A DNA stretch of 64,000 nucleotides from Rufibacter radiotolerans (GCF_001078055.1 NZ_CP010777.1:186001-250000), one strand, 5' to 3'; numbered from the stretch's first letter, positions 1 to 9,819 are shown. A program made the numbers and translations. Notes: generated by a model not told the origin, from the letters alone.

Positions 1-3000
1 GAAGAAAGCTTTACTATTCAGCTTCGCTTTGATGCTTACGCTTCTCACCCAGGCGTGGGCTCAAAACCGGACTGTAACAGGACGAGTGACTGACACCGCA
101 ACAGGAGAGGGAATGCCTGGTGTGACAGTTCTACTCAAAGGTAGCAGTACAGCCGCTCCAACGGATGTAAACGGTGCCTATTCGATCAACGTCCCCAGCG
201 CGGGCGGAACTTTGGTGTTCTCCTTTATAGGCTACACCAATCAGGAAGTGGCTATTGGTAGCCAATCAACCGTGAATGTACGCATGGTCACAGATGCCCG
301 TCAGATCTCTGAGATTGTAGTGACTGGTTACGGTGTTCAGGAAAAGCGCGAGGTAACTGGTGCAATTGCACAGGTTAGCGGAGCTTCTATCCAAAATCAG
401 CCTATTCCTTCATTGGATAAAGCATTGCAAGGTAGAGCCGCAGGGGTTGTGGTTCAATCAAGTAATGGTATCCCTGGGGGAGCTATCAATGTGCAGATCC
501 GGGGTATAGGTTCAGTTAATGCTAACACTTCGCCTCTTTACATTGTGGATGGGGTTCAGATAAACACGGCTACTGCTCGGGTTGCTTATACCTCTTCTAA
601 CCCATTGTCTGCCATCAATACAAATGATATTGAGTCAATTGAAGTAATCAAAGATGCGGCAACTGCTGCAGTTTATGGTTCTCAGGCGGCAAACGGGGTA
701 GTGATTATCACTACAAAAAAAGGTAAGGCTGGAAGAACCAACTTTACAGCTAACTACTATACTGGCTTTGCTAAAGAATTAAGCAAGTTTGATGTGCTTA
801 ATACTCAGCAATATTTTGCGTTAAGAACCGAAGCCTATAGAAATGCAAATTCTCCTGCAGTGGCCAGAGCAAACGTGATCTCAGAGATGGGGCTTCCATC
901 TACTATCACTGACGCGCAAATTGCTGCTTTGCCTACTTATAACTGGCAAGATGAAGCGTTTAGAAGAGGCGTGGTGAATAATTATGAATTATCTGCCAGA
1001 GGAGGTAATGACAAAACTACCTTCTACCTTTCAGGAGCTTACCAAGAGCAAAGCGCTATCCTTACGTCTGCTGATTTCAAGAGAGCCAGCATGAGATTGA
1101 ACCTGAACCATGCAGCTTCAGACAAGCTTAGCTTTGAAACTACTATCAACTTAAGTAACGTTGACCAAGCAGCTCCTTTCTCAACTTCTGGTTCATCTTT
1201 AGGTAACCCAGCTTTCTCTGCGAGTTTGATTCTTCCTCAGAACAAGGTTAGAAACGAAAACGGAACTTATTTTGGCTTACCAGGCAGTGGCCAGGTATTT
1301 GGTGGTGTTCTAAACCAGAATATTGTAGCAGTTAATGAGTATTCAACTGGTAACCAGCAGACTAACTCTGTTATTGGTTCATTTGCAGCTACTTATAAAA
1401 TCTTGCCAGGTTTGTCTTTCAGATCTAGCTACAGCTTAGATTATAGCAACATCAACGCAGACTTTTACTATGACCCAAGAACCAATGATGGTTATGCCAA
1501 CAGCGGTAGCGGATTTAAGGCAAGTGACTGGAATACTAACATCCAGACTGTGCAGTTGTTAAACTTTGGTAGAACATTCGCTGATCTGCACAAAGTAGAG
1601 GCCCAGGTTGGATTTGAGTACAGAACAGATCAAAGAAGATCTTTCTCTGCTAACGCTCAAGGATTTGCAACTCCGGAATTCAGAACCTTGGGTACAGCAA
1701 GTACTCCAGTTTCTATTGGTGAAGGCTTTACAGGATATAAGAGAGCTGGTGGATTTGGATCCATTAACTACGTATTCAACGGAAAGTACACGTTGAGAGG
1801 TATATTATCTTATAACGGTTCTTCCCGCTTTGGTAAGTCTACGCAATATGGCTTCTTCCCTGGGGTTGCGGCTGCCTGGAATATCTCTGATGAGAATTTC
1901 CTGAAAGGAACTGATTGGTTAAATACCCTGAAGTTAAGAGCAAGCTGGGGACAAAATGGTCGTGATGGTATTGGTGACTTTACCTCTCGTTCACTTTATG
2001 CCGGAGCTGGCGTTTATACCGGTGCTCCTGCTATTGCTCCAGCTGGCTTAGCTAACACAGACTTGAAGTGGGAAGTGCGTACCATGCTTGATATGGGTAT
2101 TGACTTTGCCTTCTTCGGAAATAGAGTTTCAGGTACATTGGGAGGTTTCATTGAGAAAAACGATGACCTGCTATTCCAGCAACCACTTCAATCATCAACC
2201 GGCTTTAGCTCTGTTTGGAATAACGTAGGTGCATTGGAGCAAAAAGGTTTAGAAATTGAGTTAAACACTGTAAACCTTGATTTTGGTGGATTCCAGTGGA
2301 GAACTAACTTCAACTATACCTACATCCACAATGAAATTACCCGTCTGTATAATGACCTGAACCGTTTACCAGATAACTCACTTATTGTAGGGGAAGATAT
2401 TGGAGTAATTTGGTCATATGAGTATGCTGGTGTTAACCCTGCTACAGGAAGACCAATGTGGTATGATGGAAATGGAAACCCTACATATGTAGTTTCTGCT
2501 GCCAATGATGGTAGAATCATTGGGTCTACCCGTCCGAAGCATACAGGTGGTTTAGACAACGCCTTTACTTATAAAGGCTTTGATTTGAACTTCTTATTCC
2601 AGTATCAATATGGAAGAAGACAACTTGACTCACAGCATAACTTCCTGTTAGAAAATGGTAACCGTGCGTTGAATGGTTTGACAGAAGTATACAACGAAAG
2701 ATGGACTACTCCTGGTCAAATTACTTCTGTTCCAAGACCTTACCATGGCGGTGCTGAGTCTCAAGGTAACAACCACGTAATTGGGTCAACCCGCAATTAC
2801 CTTAAAACAGATTACATCAGATTGAAAACTGTTCAGGTAGGATACAACCTGTCAAATGCTCTTCTAACTAGAAGCCGGTTCCTTACCAGCGCCAGAGTTT
2901 ATGTTCAAGGTACTAACCTTTATACCTACTCAGATTTCCCAGGATATGATCCAGAGTTTTATGGAACTGCCCTTGGTATCATCCCGCAGTCTAAGAACGT

Positions 3001-3028
3001 TACATTTGGTGTTCAACTAGGATTTTAA
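1..3028 (+). CDS. SusC/RagA-family TonB-linked outer membrane receptor (5' end cut by window)
   Basis: The reading frame is open from base 2 and starts with KKALLFSF, so only the start codon (ATG ending at base 1) appears to be missing. A signal peptide ending in AWAQ is followed by a carboxypeptidase-D-like regulatory domain (roughly the first 100 residues, with VTGRVTD and GMPGVTV), the TonB plug with the SusC-type signature (LQGRAAGV, QIRGIGS, LYIVDG), and a long beta-barrel ending in an aromatic residue (VQLGF). Members of this family form the lidded outer membrane channel of SusCD complexes and import oligosaccharides or peptides using TonB energy. The next gene, 11 bases downstream, is its SusD partner. 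The substrate cannot be told from sequence; no glycoside hydrolase lies in the window, but a secreted S9 peptidase follows. Confidence 0.95.
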   Translation, partial: KKALLFSFALMLTLLTQAWAQNRTVTGRVTDTATGEGMPGVTVLLKGSSTAAPTDVNGAYSINVPSAGGTLVFSFIGYTNQEVAIGSQSTVNVRMVTDARQISEIVVTGYGVQEKREVTGAIAQVSGASIQNQPIPSLDKALQGRAAGVVVQSSNGIPGGAINVQIRGIGSVNANTSPLYIVDGVQINTATARVAYTSSNPLSAINTNDIESIEVIKDAATAAVYGSQAANGVVIITTKKGKAGRTNFTANYYTGFAKELSKFDVLNTQQYFALRTEAYRNANSPAVARANVISEMGLPSTITDAQIAALPTYNWQDEAFRRGVVNNYELSARGGNDKTTFYLSGAYQEQSAILTSADFKRASMRLNLNHAASDKLSFETTINLSNVDQAAPFSTSGSSLGNPAFSASLILPQNKVRNENGTYFGLPGSGQVFGGVLNQNIVAVNEYSTGNQQTNSVIGSFAATYKILPGLSFRSSYSLDYSNINADFYYDPRTNDGYANSGSGFKASDWNTNIQTVQLLNFGRTFADLHKVEAQVGFEYRTDQRRSFSANAQGFATPEFRTLGTASTPVSIGEGFTGYKRAGGFGSINYVFNGKYTLRGILSYNGSSRFGKSTQYGFFPGVAAAWNISDENFLKGTDWLNTLKLRASWGQNGRDGIGDFTSRSLYAGAGVYTGAPAIAPAGLANTDLKWEVRTMLDMGIDFAFFGNRVSGTLGGFIEKNDDLLFQQPLQSSTGFSSVWNNVGALEQKGLEIELNTVNLDFGGFQWRTNFNYTYIHNEITRLYNDLNRLPDNSLIVGEDIGVIWSYEYAGVNPATGRPMWYDGNGNPTYVVSAANDGRIIGSTRPKHTGGLDNAFTYKGFDLNFLFQYQYGRRQLDSQHNFLLENGNRALNGLTEVYNERWTTPGQITSVPRPYHGGAESQGNNHVIGSTRNYLKTDYIRLKTVQVGYNLSNALLTRSRFLTSARVYVQGTNLYTYSDFPGYDPEFYGTALGIIPQSKNVTFGVQLGF

Positions 3029-3039
3029 TCAACTTAAAA

Positions 3040-4539
3040 ATGAGAAATAGTTTTTTATATAGAATAAGTACAGTGGCATTAGCTGCTGGAATAACGTTCT
3101 CAACCTTTTCCTGCGATGATTTGCTGGAAATAGAGCCAGAGACGTCTATTGATGGCTCAACGGCCCTTACGTCAAAATCTGCTATTGATGCAGCCATTAC
3201 AGCCGCCTATACTCCTTTGAAATCTACTGCCTTGTATGGTAATAGATTGATAACATTGGCAGACGCACTTTCTGATAATGGACGGGCAACCAACAAGTCA
3301 GGCCGTTTAGTAAATGAGGCACAGAATACAAGAGGATCTCATTTTACCCATTGGGCAACCTCCTATAACGCTATCCAACGCATCAATTTAGTTTTAGAAG
3401 CGGTACCAGCCCTACAGGATGTAGCCGTTACCCAGGCCGCCAAAGATGCTTACGTTGGAGAACTTAAGTTCTTAAGAGCCCTTTACCACTTTGACCTGGT
3501 AAGATCATATGCTTATATACCTGGAGCAGTTGTTACTCAGAAAAATTTCGGGGGTGTTCCGGTTGTTTTGCAAACATTCAAATCTGGTCCTGAGGCAGTA
3601 GCATTTTTACCGACAAGAGCTAGTTTAGATGAAACGTATGCCGCTATCTACGCGGACTTAGATGAGGCTGTAGCTAAACTTGGCAACATTACAAATGTAG
3701 GCAGGGCGTCAAAATTGGCAGCTCAGGCTTTATACTCTAGAGTAGCTTTGTATAAAAAAGACTACCCTAAAGTAATTGAAATGTCTAATGCGGTAATTAC
3801 TGCCAGAGGCAATACGTTAACAACTTCTGCCAACTATCTAGCTGGTTGGACGGCTGCTACACACCCAGAAACTATTTTCCATGTTGCCTTTCAGACAACT
3901 GCTGAGAATATTGGTGTGAATGAATCTTTGCAGACGTCTTTCACCACATTGGTAACCAGAGGTAATACCGCGCAGACAGGTGGTTTTGGTGATTTAGTAC
4001 CAACCCCAACTTTGTTAACTGACTTAGGAGTTACAGTTACCGGAAACGGTACTGCCACTGCTGCCATCACGGCTCGTTCATCAGATGTGCGTAACCTTCT
4101 TTTTGAGGTGGGCACAACTGGTAGAGGTAACCCATGGGTGGAAACCACAAAGTTCATTGGCAAAAACGGAACCATCAACCTAGACAACGTTCCCGTACTT
4201 CGTATCTCTGAGATGTATTTGAATAGAGCTGAAGCTTATGCGAATACAACTGGGGGAGATGTTAACGCGCTAGCTGATGTGAACACAATCAGAACTAACA
4301 GAGGATTGGCAGCAAGCGTGGCAGTTGATCAGGCCCTGAAGAATGAGATTTTATTGCAACGCCGTTTAGAATTTGCATTTGAAGGCCACAGATTCTTTGA
4401 TCTGAAGCGCTTAGGATTAGATATAGCAAAACCAGCTTTAGGTACAACGGTTGCCTTTACTGAAGATGTTATTCTTCCTGCAATTCCGAATAGTGAAGTT
4501 TTGGGTAACCCAAATCTGAAACAAAACAGTGGCTATTAA
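3040..4539 (+). CDS. SusD/RagB-family nutrient-binding outer membrane lipoprotein
   Basis: The 499-residue protein starts with a lipoprotein signal (MRNSFLYRIS..TFSCDDLLEIEP), with the lipidated Cys near residue 25, and ends with the SusD C-terminal block (EILLQRRLEFAFEGHRFFDLKR). Alpha-helical TPR-like segments such as AYVGELKFLRALYHFDLV are typical of the family. SusD proteins sit on the cell surface as the lid of the SusC channel and capture the ligand. It lies 11 bases after the SusC gene and 12 bases before a third lipoprotein gene, so the three are very likely cotranscribed. Confidence 0.95.
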   Translation: MRNSFLYRISTVALAAGITFSTFSCDDLLEIEPETSIDGSTALTSKSAIDAAITAAYTPLKSTALYGNRLITLADALSDNGRATNKSGRLVNEAQNTRGSHFTHWATSYNAIQRINLVLEAVPALQDVAVTQAAKDAYVGELKFLRALYHFDLVRSYAYIPGAVVTQKNFGGVPVVLQTFKSGPEAVAFLPTRASLDETYAAIYADLDEAVAKLGNITNVGRASKLAAQALYSRVALYKKDYPKVIEMSNAVITARGNTLTTSANYLAGWTAATHPETIFHVAFQTTAENIGVNESLQTSFTTLVTRGNTAQTGGFGDLVPTPTLLTDLGVTVTGNGTATAAITARSSDVRNLLFEVGTTGRGNPWVETTKFIGKNGTINLDNVPVLRISEMYLNRAEAYANTTGGDVNALADVNTIRTNRGLAASVAVDQALKNEILLQRRLEFAFEGHRFFDLKRLGLDIAKPALGTTVAFTEDVILPAIPNSEVLGNPNLKQNSGY

Positions 4540-4551
4540 TTGATATTTAAG

Positions 4552-5112
4552 ATGAAGAAACTAATATATTTATTTGCTTTTGCAGTCATTTTCCTAAACT
4601 CTTGTATTGAGAATGATGATATTCTCTGGGAAAAGAGTATGGTTGAATTTGATGCTGCCACTTACAATGCTAACTCAACTGTAGCAGGCGTTACCAAAGA
4701 TTATCCCTTGTTATCGCGTAGACCACAGTACGGAAGAAGCGTTTTAACTTCTGCTACAACCAGCTTTGCTGCTGATACCGTGATCACCAGAACCTGGGGA
4801 GCTACTAATGGTGTTTTCAGACTGCGCGTGAATTTGGTAGGTGCCCATAGAAGTGAAGCACAAACTATTTCTTATGTAGTAGTTGCAGATGAAACAACTG
4901 CTATTGCTGGCACCCATTACGGAACCCTTTCAGGTAAAGTAACTATCCCTGCTTACTCTAGCTTTGGCTTAGTAGAGATTCCTATCCTGAACCCAGGTGC
5001 TCCAGCAGCAGGTGCTCCAACCTCTGTTCGCTTAGTACTTGAGTTAAGAGGGAACGAAGTCTTGACCCCAAGTCCAAAATATGACCGGATTGGAATCAAC
5101 ATAAACCAATAG
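4552..5112 (+). CDS. Surface lipoprotein of the SusCD operon, Calx-beta/DUF4843-like
   Basis: Start taken at ATG 4552 (MKKLIYLF), which gives a clean lipoprotein signal ending in LNSC; an upstream TTG at 4540 would only add four residues to the signal. The mature part of about 170 residues has a beta-sandwich look, with the block IAGTHYG..GKVTIPAYSS, which resembles Calx-beta-like modules of DUF4843 lipoproteins often encoded after SusCD pairs. It is probably an accessory surface protein that helps bind the same ligand. Family assignment is by motif recall, so moderate confidence. A strong terminator follows about 20 bases after the stop. Confidence 0.6.
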   Translation: MKKLIYLFAFAVIFLNSCIENDDILWEKSMVEFDAATYNANSTVAGVTKDYPLLSRRPQYGRSVLTSATTSFAADTVITRTWGATNGVFRLRVNLVGAHRSEAQTISYVVVADETTAIAGTHYGTLSGKVTIPAYSSFGLVEIPILNPGAPAAGAPTSVRLVLELRGNEVLTPSPKYDRIGININQ

Positions 5113-5130
5113 TAATTATTGACCAATTAA

Positions 5131-5161
5131 AAAAAGCCCCAGATGTATCTGGGGCTTTTTT
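5131..5161 (+). terminator. Rho-independent terminator after the SusCD operon
   Basis: A 13-bp perfect stem (arm AAAAAGCCCCAGA) with a 4-base loop TGTA ends in a run of T. It lies 18 bases after the last gene of the SusCD operon and separates it from the peptidase gene. Confidence 0.9.
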
Positions 5162-5311
5162 GTTTTTAAGCTATCAGTATAGAGACAAACGAGGATATAT
5201 GGACACGTAGCTTGGTTGCCCCAAAAAGAAATATAGGTTACCTTAGGTTTTAGTTTTGGTTTAATACCTGCCTTTTAGTTCTGTACACCCACTTCAAATT
5301 AACAACGAGTA

Positions 5312-7666
5312 ATGAGGTTAACCCCTTCTCTTATAGGCACACTAGTTGTCTTTGTAATTTCCCAGTTCAACGTATCGGCTCAGACCAAGCCCGAACTCAC
5401 GGTGGAGAAAATCATGCAGGATCCAGCTCAGTGGATAGGCACCTCCCCCAGCAATGTGTATTGGTCAGATGACAGCAAGCAGGTGTACTTTCAGTGGAAC
5501 CCTGAGAAAGCAAAACGTGATTCCCTATATACCGTGCAGGCCAATGGCACCAACATTAAGAAAGTAGGGGAGGCATACAGACGCAAGGGGCCAGCGCCTG
5601 GTGGAACCTATAATCTGCAACGCACAAAAAGAGTGTACGAGCGGGAGGGGGATATTTTCTTGCTGGATGGGAAAACCGGCCAGATATGGCAAATCACTAA
5701 AACGGTGGAGCGGGAGTCAGCACCGGCGTTTACCTCAAGTGGACGGGATATCACTTACCTGAAAGATAACAATCTCTATGCCTGGAACATTGACAACGGG
5801 CAGACCCGGCAGTTAACCGATTTCAGGAAAGGCCGCAAACCCACAGACCCAGACCAGGTGAAGGATAAACAGGAACGGTTCCTGCGCGACCAGCAACTAG
5901 AATTGCTGCAGATTATCCAGAAGCGCGAAGAGGACCGTAGGCAGCAGCGCCTGGCCCAAAAAGAATGGGCCAAGTCCAGGCCCAAAGAGATTTACATAGA
6001 AGACAAGTTTGTGGACAATATCGTCCTCAGCCCAGATGAGCGCTACATCACCTATAGACTGGTCACCAGGCCGGCAGCAAGTAAGATGGCGCAGGTCCCT
6101 AATTATGTGACCGCCTCTGGCTATACCGAAGAAATTCCCACCAGAACCAAAGTAGGAGCCACCCAGCCAACCTATGAAATGGGGGTGTATGATAGTAAAG
6201 CAGATACCACTTACCTTGTTTCCTTCAAGTCTTTGGGTGCAGGCAATAAAACAATTCCTGCCACGCAAGGTTCGGCCGCATTGGCCTCAGAGGCCAGGAA
6301 GGTAATGGCCTTTGGGCCGTACTTTTCCGCAGATGGCAAGAGAGCCGTGTTGGTGGCTAAATCACAAGACAACAAAGACCGCTGGATCATGAATTTTGAT
6401 CCGGCCAAAGGTAACGTGCGGGTTCTGGATCACCTGCATGATGAGGCGTGGGTCAATGGCTTCGGACCAGGGTTAATTGGCTGGATGCCAGATAACGAGA
6501 AGGTGTGGTTTGTGTCTGAGGAAAGCGGGTACGCCCAACTCTACACAGTAAGCGCTTCTACCGGGCAAAAGACGGCCTTGACCTCCGGCAAATTTGAAGT
6601 GCAGGGGGTGCAACTATCAAAGGACAAGAAAACCTGGTACCTCACTACCAACCAAATGCACCCCGGCGAGCAGCATTTTTACCGGATGCCGCTGGCAGGC
6701 GGAAAGATGGAGCAGATCACCAGAATGACCGGAGCCCATGAGGTAACCATGTCCCCGGATGAAAAGAAGCTGGCCATCAGGTACTCCTACTCCAACAAGC
6801 CCTGGGAACTGTACCTGATGGATAATAAGCCAGGCGCCAAGCCCGTGCAGGTGACGAAATCTACTACCGCAGAGTTTAACGCTTACCCGTGGCGCGAGCC
6901 GGAGGTAATTACTTACAAAGCCTCTGACGGTGCCGAGGTACATGCCCGCCTCTACAAACCGGCTACTGCCACCGCTTCTGGTCCGGCGGTCATCTTTGTA
7001 CATGGCGCCGGGTATCTACAGAACGCCCACAAGTGGTGGAGCACCTATTTCAGGGAGTACATGTTCCATAATCTTTTGGTAGACAAAGGGTACACGGTCC
7101 TGGATATTGACTACCGCGGCAGTGCGGGCTACGGGCGTGACTGGCGTACCGGCATTTACCGGCACATGGGCGGGAAAGATCTGAGTGACCACGTAGACGG
7201 TGCCAAAATGCTGGTAGAAAAGCACGGGGTAGATCCTAAACGCATTGGTATCTATGGCGGCTCTTACGGCGGGTTCATCACGCTCATGGCCATGTTTACC
7301 CAGCCAGACGTTTTCGCGGCCGGGGCTGCCTTGCGCTCTGTCACAGACTGGTCCCATTACAACCACGGTTACACCTCCAATATTCTCAATGAACCGCAGG
7401 CAGACAGCCTGGCCTATGCCCGTAGCTCTCCCATTTATTTTGCAGAGGGCCTGAAAGGCGCCTTGCTTATGTGCCACGGAATGGTAGATACCAACGTGCA
7501 TTTCCAGGACATTGTGCGCCTGTCACAGCGCCTGATTGAACTCAAGAAAGAAAATTGGGAATTGGCGGTGTATCCGGTAGAAGACCACGGCTTTATAGAG
7601 CCCACTAGCTGGACCGATGAGTACAAACGGATTCTCAAACTCTTTGAGACTAACCTGAAAAAGTAA
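5312..7666 (+). CDS. Secreted S9-family prolyl oligopeptidase / dipeptidyl peptidase
   Basis: The 784-residue protein begins with a signal peptide (MRLTPSLIGTLVVFVISQ..VSAQ). Residues about 40-550 have the repeated pattern of a DPP IV-type beta-propeller, and the C-terminal 220 residues form an alpha/beta hydrolase. The nucleophile motif GGSYGG places the catalytic Ser at 651; the likely acid is Asp726 (GMVDTN) and the base His759 (EDHGF). Such enzymes cleave dipeptides, often after proline, from peptides in the periplasm. It has its own transcription unit, flanked by the terminator at 5131-5161 upstream and by the long hairpin at 7784-7853 downstream. A role in feeding the neighbouring SusCD system is possible but not shown. 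Confidence 0.93.
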   Translation: MRLTPSLIGTLVVFVISQFNVSAQTKPELTVEKIMQDPAQWIGTSPSNVYWSDDSKQVYFQWNPEKAKRDSLYTVQANGTNIKKVGEAYRRKGPAPGGTYNLQRTKRVYEREGDIFLLDGKTGQIWQITKTVERESAPAFTSSGRDITYLKDNNLYAWNIDNGQTRQLTDFRKGRKPTDPDQVKDKQERFLRDQQLELLQIIQKREEDRRQQRLAQKEWAKSRPKEIYIEDKFVDNIVLSPDERYITYRLVTRPAASKMAQVPNYVTASGYTEEIPTRTKVGATQPTYEMGVYDSKADTTYLVSFKSLGAGNKTIPATQGSAALASEARKVMAFGPYFSADGKRAVLVAKSQDNKDRWIMNFDPAKGNVRVLDHLHDEAWVNGFGPGLIGWMPDNEKVWFVSEESGYAQLYTVSASTGQKTALTSGKFEVQGVQLSKDKKTWYLTTNQMHPGEQHFYRMPLAGGKMEQITRMTGAHEVTMSPDEKKLAIRYSYSNKPWELYLMDNKPGAKPVQVTKSTTAEFNAYPWREPEVITYKASDGAEVHARLYKPATATASGPAVIFVHGAGYLQNAHKWWSTYFREYMFHNLLVDKGYTVLDIDYRGSAGYGRDWRTGIYRHMGGKDLSDHVDGAKMLVEKHGVDPKRIGIYGGSYGGFITLMAMFTQPDVFAAGAALRSVTDWSHYNHGYTSNILNEPQADSLAYARSSPIYFAEGLKGALLMCHGMVDTNVHFQDIVRLSQRLIELKKENWELAVYPVEDHGFIEPTSWTDEYKRILKLFETNLKK

Positions 7667-7708
7667 TAGTAGCAGAACCCGCTTAAAGCCTAACCAGGCG
7701 CTGATCCT

Positions 7709-7746
7709 ATTTTAGGCACGTTTTCCGGAAAACAGGCCTAAAACAG
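7709..7746. repeat. Dispersed palindromic repeat, copy 1
   Basis: Imperfect palindrome of the window-wide family (TTTTAGGCAC GTTTTCCGGAAAAC AGGCCTAAAA) in the gap between two convergent genes. Confidence 0.85.
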
Positions 7747-7783
7747 GAAAGCAGATTCCAATAATTAACTGGCAAACGACTAT

Positions 7784-7853
7784 AAAGCCATAGCCCCAAA
7801 ACGCCTCCGCCGAATCAGAAGATTCGGCGGAGGCGTTTTGGGGCTATGGCTTT
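7784..7853. terminator. 33-bp perfect inverted repeat, bidirectional terminator
   Basis: Positions 7784-7816 and 7821-7853 are exact reverse complements around a 4-base loop (AGAA). The arm starts with AAAGCCATAGCCCC, so each strand ends in a T run only after the T-containing distal part. It lies between the convergent peptidase and PAP2 genes and can stop transcription from both sides. The middle of each arm (GCCCCAAAACGCC) matches the outer arm of the dispersed palindrome family. Confidence 0.85.
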
Positions 7854-7863
7854 AGAAAACAGG

Positions 7864-8694
7864 TCAAAACCGTCGGGTAAGCGCCACGCCTTGGGTAAAT
7901 TCTCCCGCCAGGGTTTCGGTTACCGGAACCAGGTTCCAGCCCAGTTGGTCTTTGCGCTTATGTAGTTCCGGGACTAAGATGCCAATGCCGGCTCCTATGG
8001 TAAACCCTAGTAGGTTATCACTCAAGAAATGCTTCCCTGCCTTCAGTCTTAAGTAGCCCACCGTGGCCGGTACCGCTGCCGCGGCTCCCCAGACCACTGG
8101 TTTCCAGGGAGAATCCGGGTGAAGGTCATGGAATACCTTCGCGGCGAAAAACGTGGCACTGGCAGTGGCTGAGGTATGGCCGGCATAAAAGGAATTAGTG
8201 GCGTACTTGTGCAGCCGTTCCTCCAGCGGGGCCTGCGTGGCATAGACATTGGGTCGCTTCCGGTTGGTGAGCCCGGCCGTAAGGGCATAAAGGCCACCCG
8301 CCAGAGACACCGTCTCGGCGTACAAAAAGTAAATATCACCCGCTTGTGGCAAGGCTTCTTTGTCGGCCAGCAAAAGCAGGGGCAAGGCAAACGAAGTGTA
8401 GAAGGGGATATCACTCAGTTCCTGGGCGCTTTTGCTATAATAGCCTGCTCCGAAACGGTCAAAGGCATTTACCTGGCTTTTATCCAGACCGCGCAAGTCA
8501 TTCTCCGTTAGCTTGGGCTTATCCAGGATCATCATGGACCCCGTTACGGCCATGGCTATTCCGCCCGCCGTGATGGCCCCATCTTTTATCACGTTGGTAT
8601 GATAGAGGCGGGAGCCACTCTGGCCAAGCCCCGTAGAAGGGTCTACCCAGCAGATAATAACCTGCAAAGAGAGAAGGACTTGAAGGAGACGCAC
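7864..8694 (-). CDS. PAP2-superfamily phosphatase-like protein, paralog A
   Basis: The 276-residue protein starts at a GTG (position 8694) and has an N-terminal signal (MRLLQVLLSLQVIICW). Three PAP2 blocks are visible in order: NRKRPN, then NSFYAGHTSA (the PSGH block), then LRLKAGKHFLSDN (the SRxxxxxHxxxD block). The first Ser-Gly-His position reads YAGH rather than PSGH, and the third block lacks the SR pair but keeps its His and Asp. It is 10 bases downstream of a close paralog, so a tandem duplication. Bacterial PAP2 proteins dephosphorylate lipid phosphates or undecaprenyl pyrophosphate; the substrate here is unknown. Confidence 0.8.
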   Translation of the reverse strand: MRLLQVLLSLQVIICWVDPSTGLGQSGSRLYHTNVIKDGAITAGGIAMAVTGSMMILDKPKLTENDLRGLDKSQVNAFDRFGAGYYSKSAQELSDIPFYTSFALPLLLLADKEALPQAGDIYFLYAETVSLAGGLYALTAGLTNRKRPNVYATQAPLEERLHKYATNSFYAGHTSATASATFFAAKVFHDLHPDSPWKPVVWGAAAAVPATVGYLRLKAGKHFLSDNLLGFTIGAGIGILVPELHKRKDQLGWNLVPVTETLAGEFTQGVALTRRF

Positions 8695-8704
8695 GGGTTA
8701 AGGC

Positions 8705-9526
8705 TTAAAATTTATACTGCAGGGTTACGCCATCCAGGTTTTCGCCAAGCACAGGAATCACGCTAGGGGAGACGGAAAGGCCACTGTTGTTGCCCTTCTT
8801 ATGCAATTGGGGCACCACAATTCCTACCACAGCCCCTACGCCATAGCCAATGAGGTTATCACTGAGAAAATGCTTTCCTGCTTCCAGGCGCAGATATCCT
8901 ACTGCCGCCGGTACCAGGGCCGCTCCAGCCCACACAAAGGGGCGAGCCGGAGAGTCCGGGTTGAAGTCATGGAAAATCTTGGCCGTGAAGAAAGTTATAG
9001 TAGACACTGCCGCAGTATGGCCGGCGTAAAAAGAGTTATGGGCGTTGGCCCGGGTTTTCTCGCTGGTAGGCACTGCTCCTGATTTATCATAGACCAGCGG
9101 CCGAACCCGTGGGTTGGCAGCAGACCCCATGGTAAAGAGCGTACCCGTAATGGCCATGGTCTCTACATACAACACCATCACCTGGCCGGTTTTAGCCTTT
9201 ATCTCTGGGTCAAAGAGCAGTAACGCGGGGGCGGCCAGTGAGCTGTACAGCATGACATCGCTTACTTTTTTGGCGCTTTCACTATGGTTGCCAGCGGCAA
9301 ATCGGTCAAAGGAATTGACATTGCTTTTCTGTACGGCCTCGGCCTGCTCAGGGGTAAAGGCAGATTTCTGCTGCATGAGGTACAAGCCTAATCCACTTAA
9401 TCCCATGCCGGCGGCCGTGATGGGCGCGTCTACTTTGAAAGAAGTCTTATAAGGGGAGGCTGACTGGCCAACCACCTGAGAAACAGTAAACAGGGAAATA
9501 ACTAAAGAATAGAAGAATTTCTTCAT
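8705..9526 (-). CDS. PAP2-superfamily phosphatase-like protein, paralog B
   Basis: The start is placed at ATG 9526 because this gives a good signal peptide (MKKFFYSLVISLFTVSQVVGQ); the longer frame running up to 9724 has no signal and reads through a dispersed repeat. The 273-residue protein carries the same three blocks as its neighbour: NPRVRPLVY, HNSFYAGHTAA, LRLEAGKHFLSDN. It precedes paralog A by 10 bases and is probably the first gene of a two-gene unit. Divergent metK begins 293 bases away. Confidence 0.8.
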   Translation of the reverse strand: MKKFFYSLVISLFTVSQVVGQSASPYKTSFKVDAPITAAGMGLSGLGLYLMQQKSAFTPEQAEAVQKSNVNSFDRFAAGNHSESAKKVSDVMLYSSLAAPALLLFDPEIKAKTGQVMVLYVETMAITGTLFTMGSAANPRVRPLVYDKSGAVPTSEKTRANAHNSFYAGHTAAVSTITFFTAKIFHDFNPDSPARPFVWAGAALVPAAVGYLRLEAGKHFLSDNLIGYGVGAVVGIVVPQLHKKGNNSGLSVSPSVIPVLGENLDGVTLQYKF

Positions 9527-9636
9527 AAATAAAGGTGAGATTCTAAATGGGTAGTAAAGTTTTTTGTGAAACGGGAGGAGGGGTAAAAAGTTTCTGCCCA
9601 AGCCAACCAGGCATTTTTTGTTATTATGTTCCGCTG

Positions 9637-9674
9637 GCGTTTTAAACCTGTTTTCCCGAAAACGTGCCCATAAC
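9637..9674. repeat. Dispersed palindromic repeat, copy 2
   Basis: Degenerate copy (CGTTTTAAACCT GTTTTCCCGAAAAC GTGCCCATAAC) in the divergent gap upstream of PAP2 paralog B and metK. Confidence 0.65.
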
Positions 9675-9742
9675 AGACTGCTGCTTCGCGTTTGCACGCA
9701 CCCATCTTCAGACCCGCCGCCCACCTGTTTTACAAGTAAACT

Positions 9743-9772
9743 TTTGCATCTCCATCAATTACGTTAATTTTG
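9743..9772 (+). promoter_or_regulatory. Predicted Bacteroidetes promoter for metK
   Basis: TTTG at 9743-9746 and TAATTTTG at 9765-9772 are 18 bases apart, a close match to the Bacteroidetes consensus TTTG-N19-TAnnTTTG. The predicted transcript would begin about 40 bases before the metK ATG. Confidence 0.65.
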
Positions 9773-9819
9773 TCTCTTGCGGCCGAGGCTGCCATTACAT
9801 TGTACCTAACTTTTAGATA

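Noticed and set aside
9527-9724. 66-residue N-terminal extension of PAP2 paralog B
   Set aside because: It would destroy the signal peptide and reads through a dispersed palindrome; the ATG at 9526 fits.
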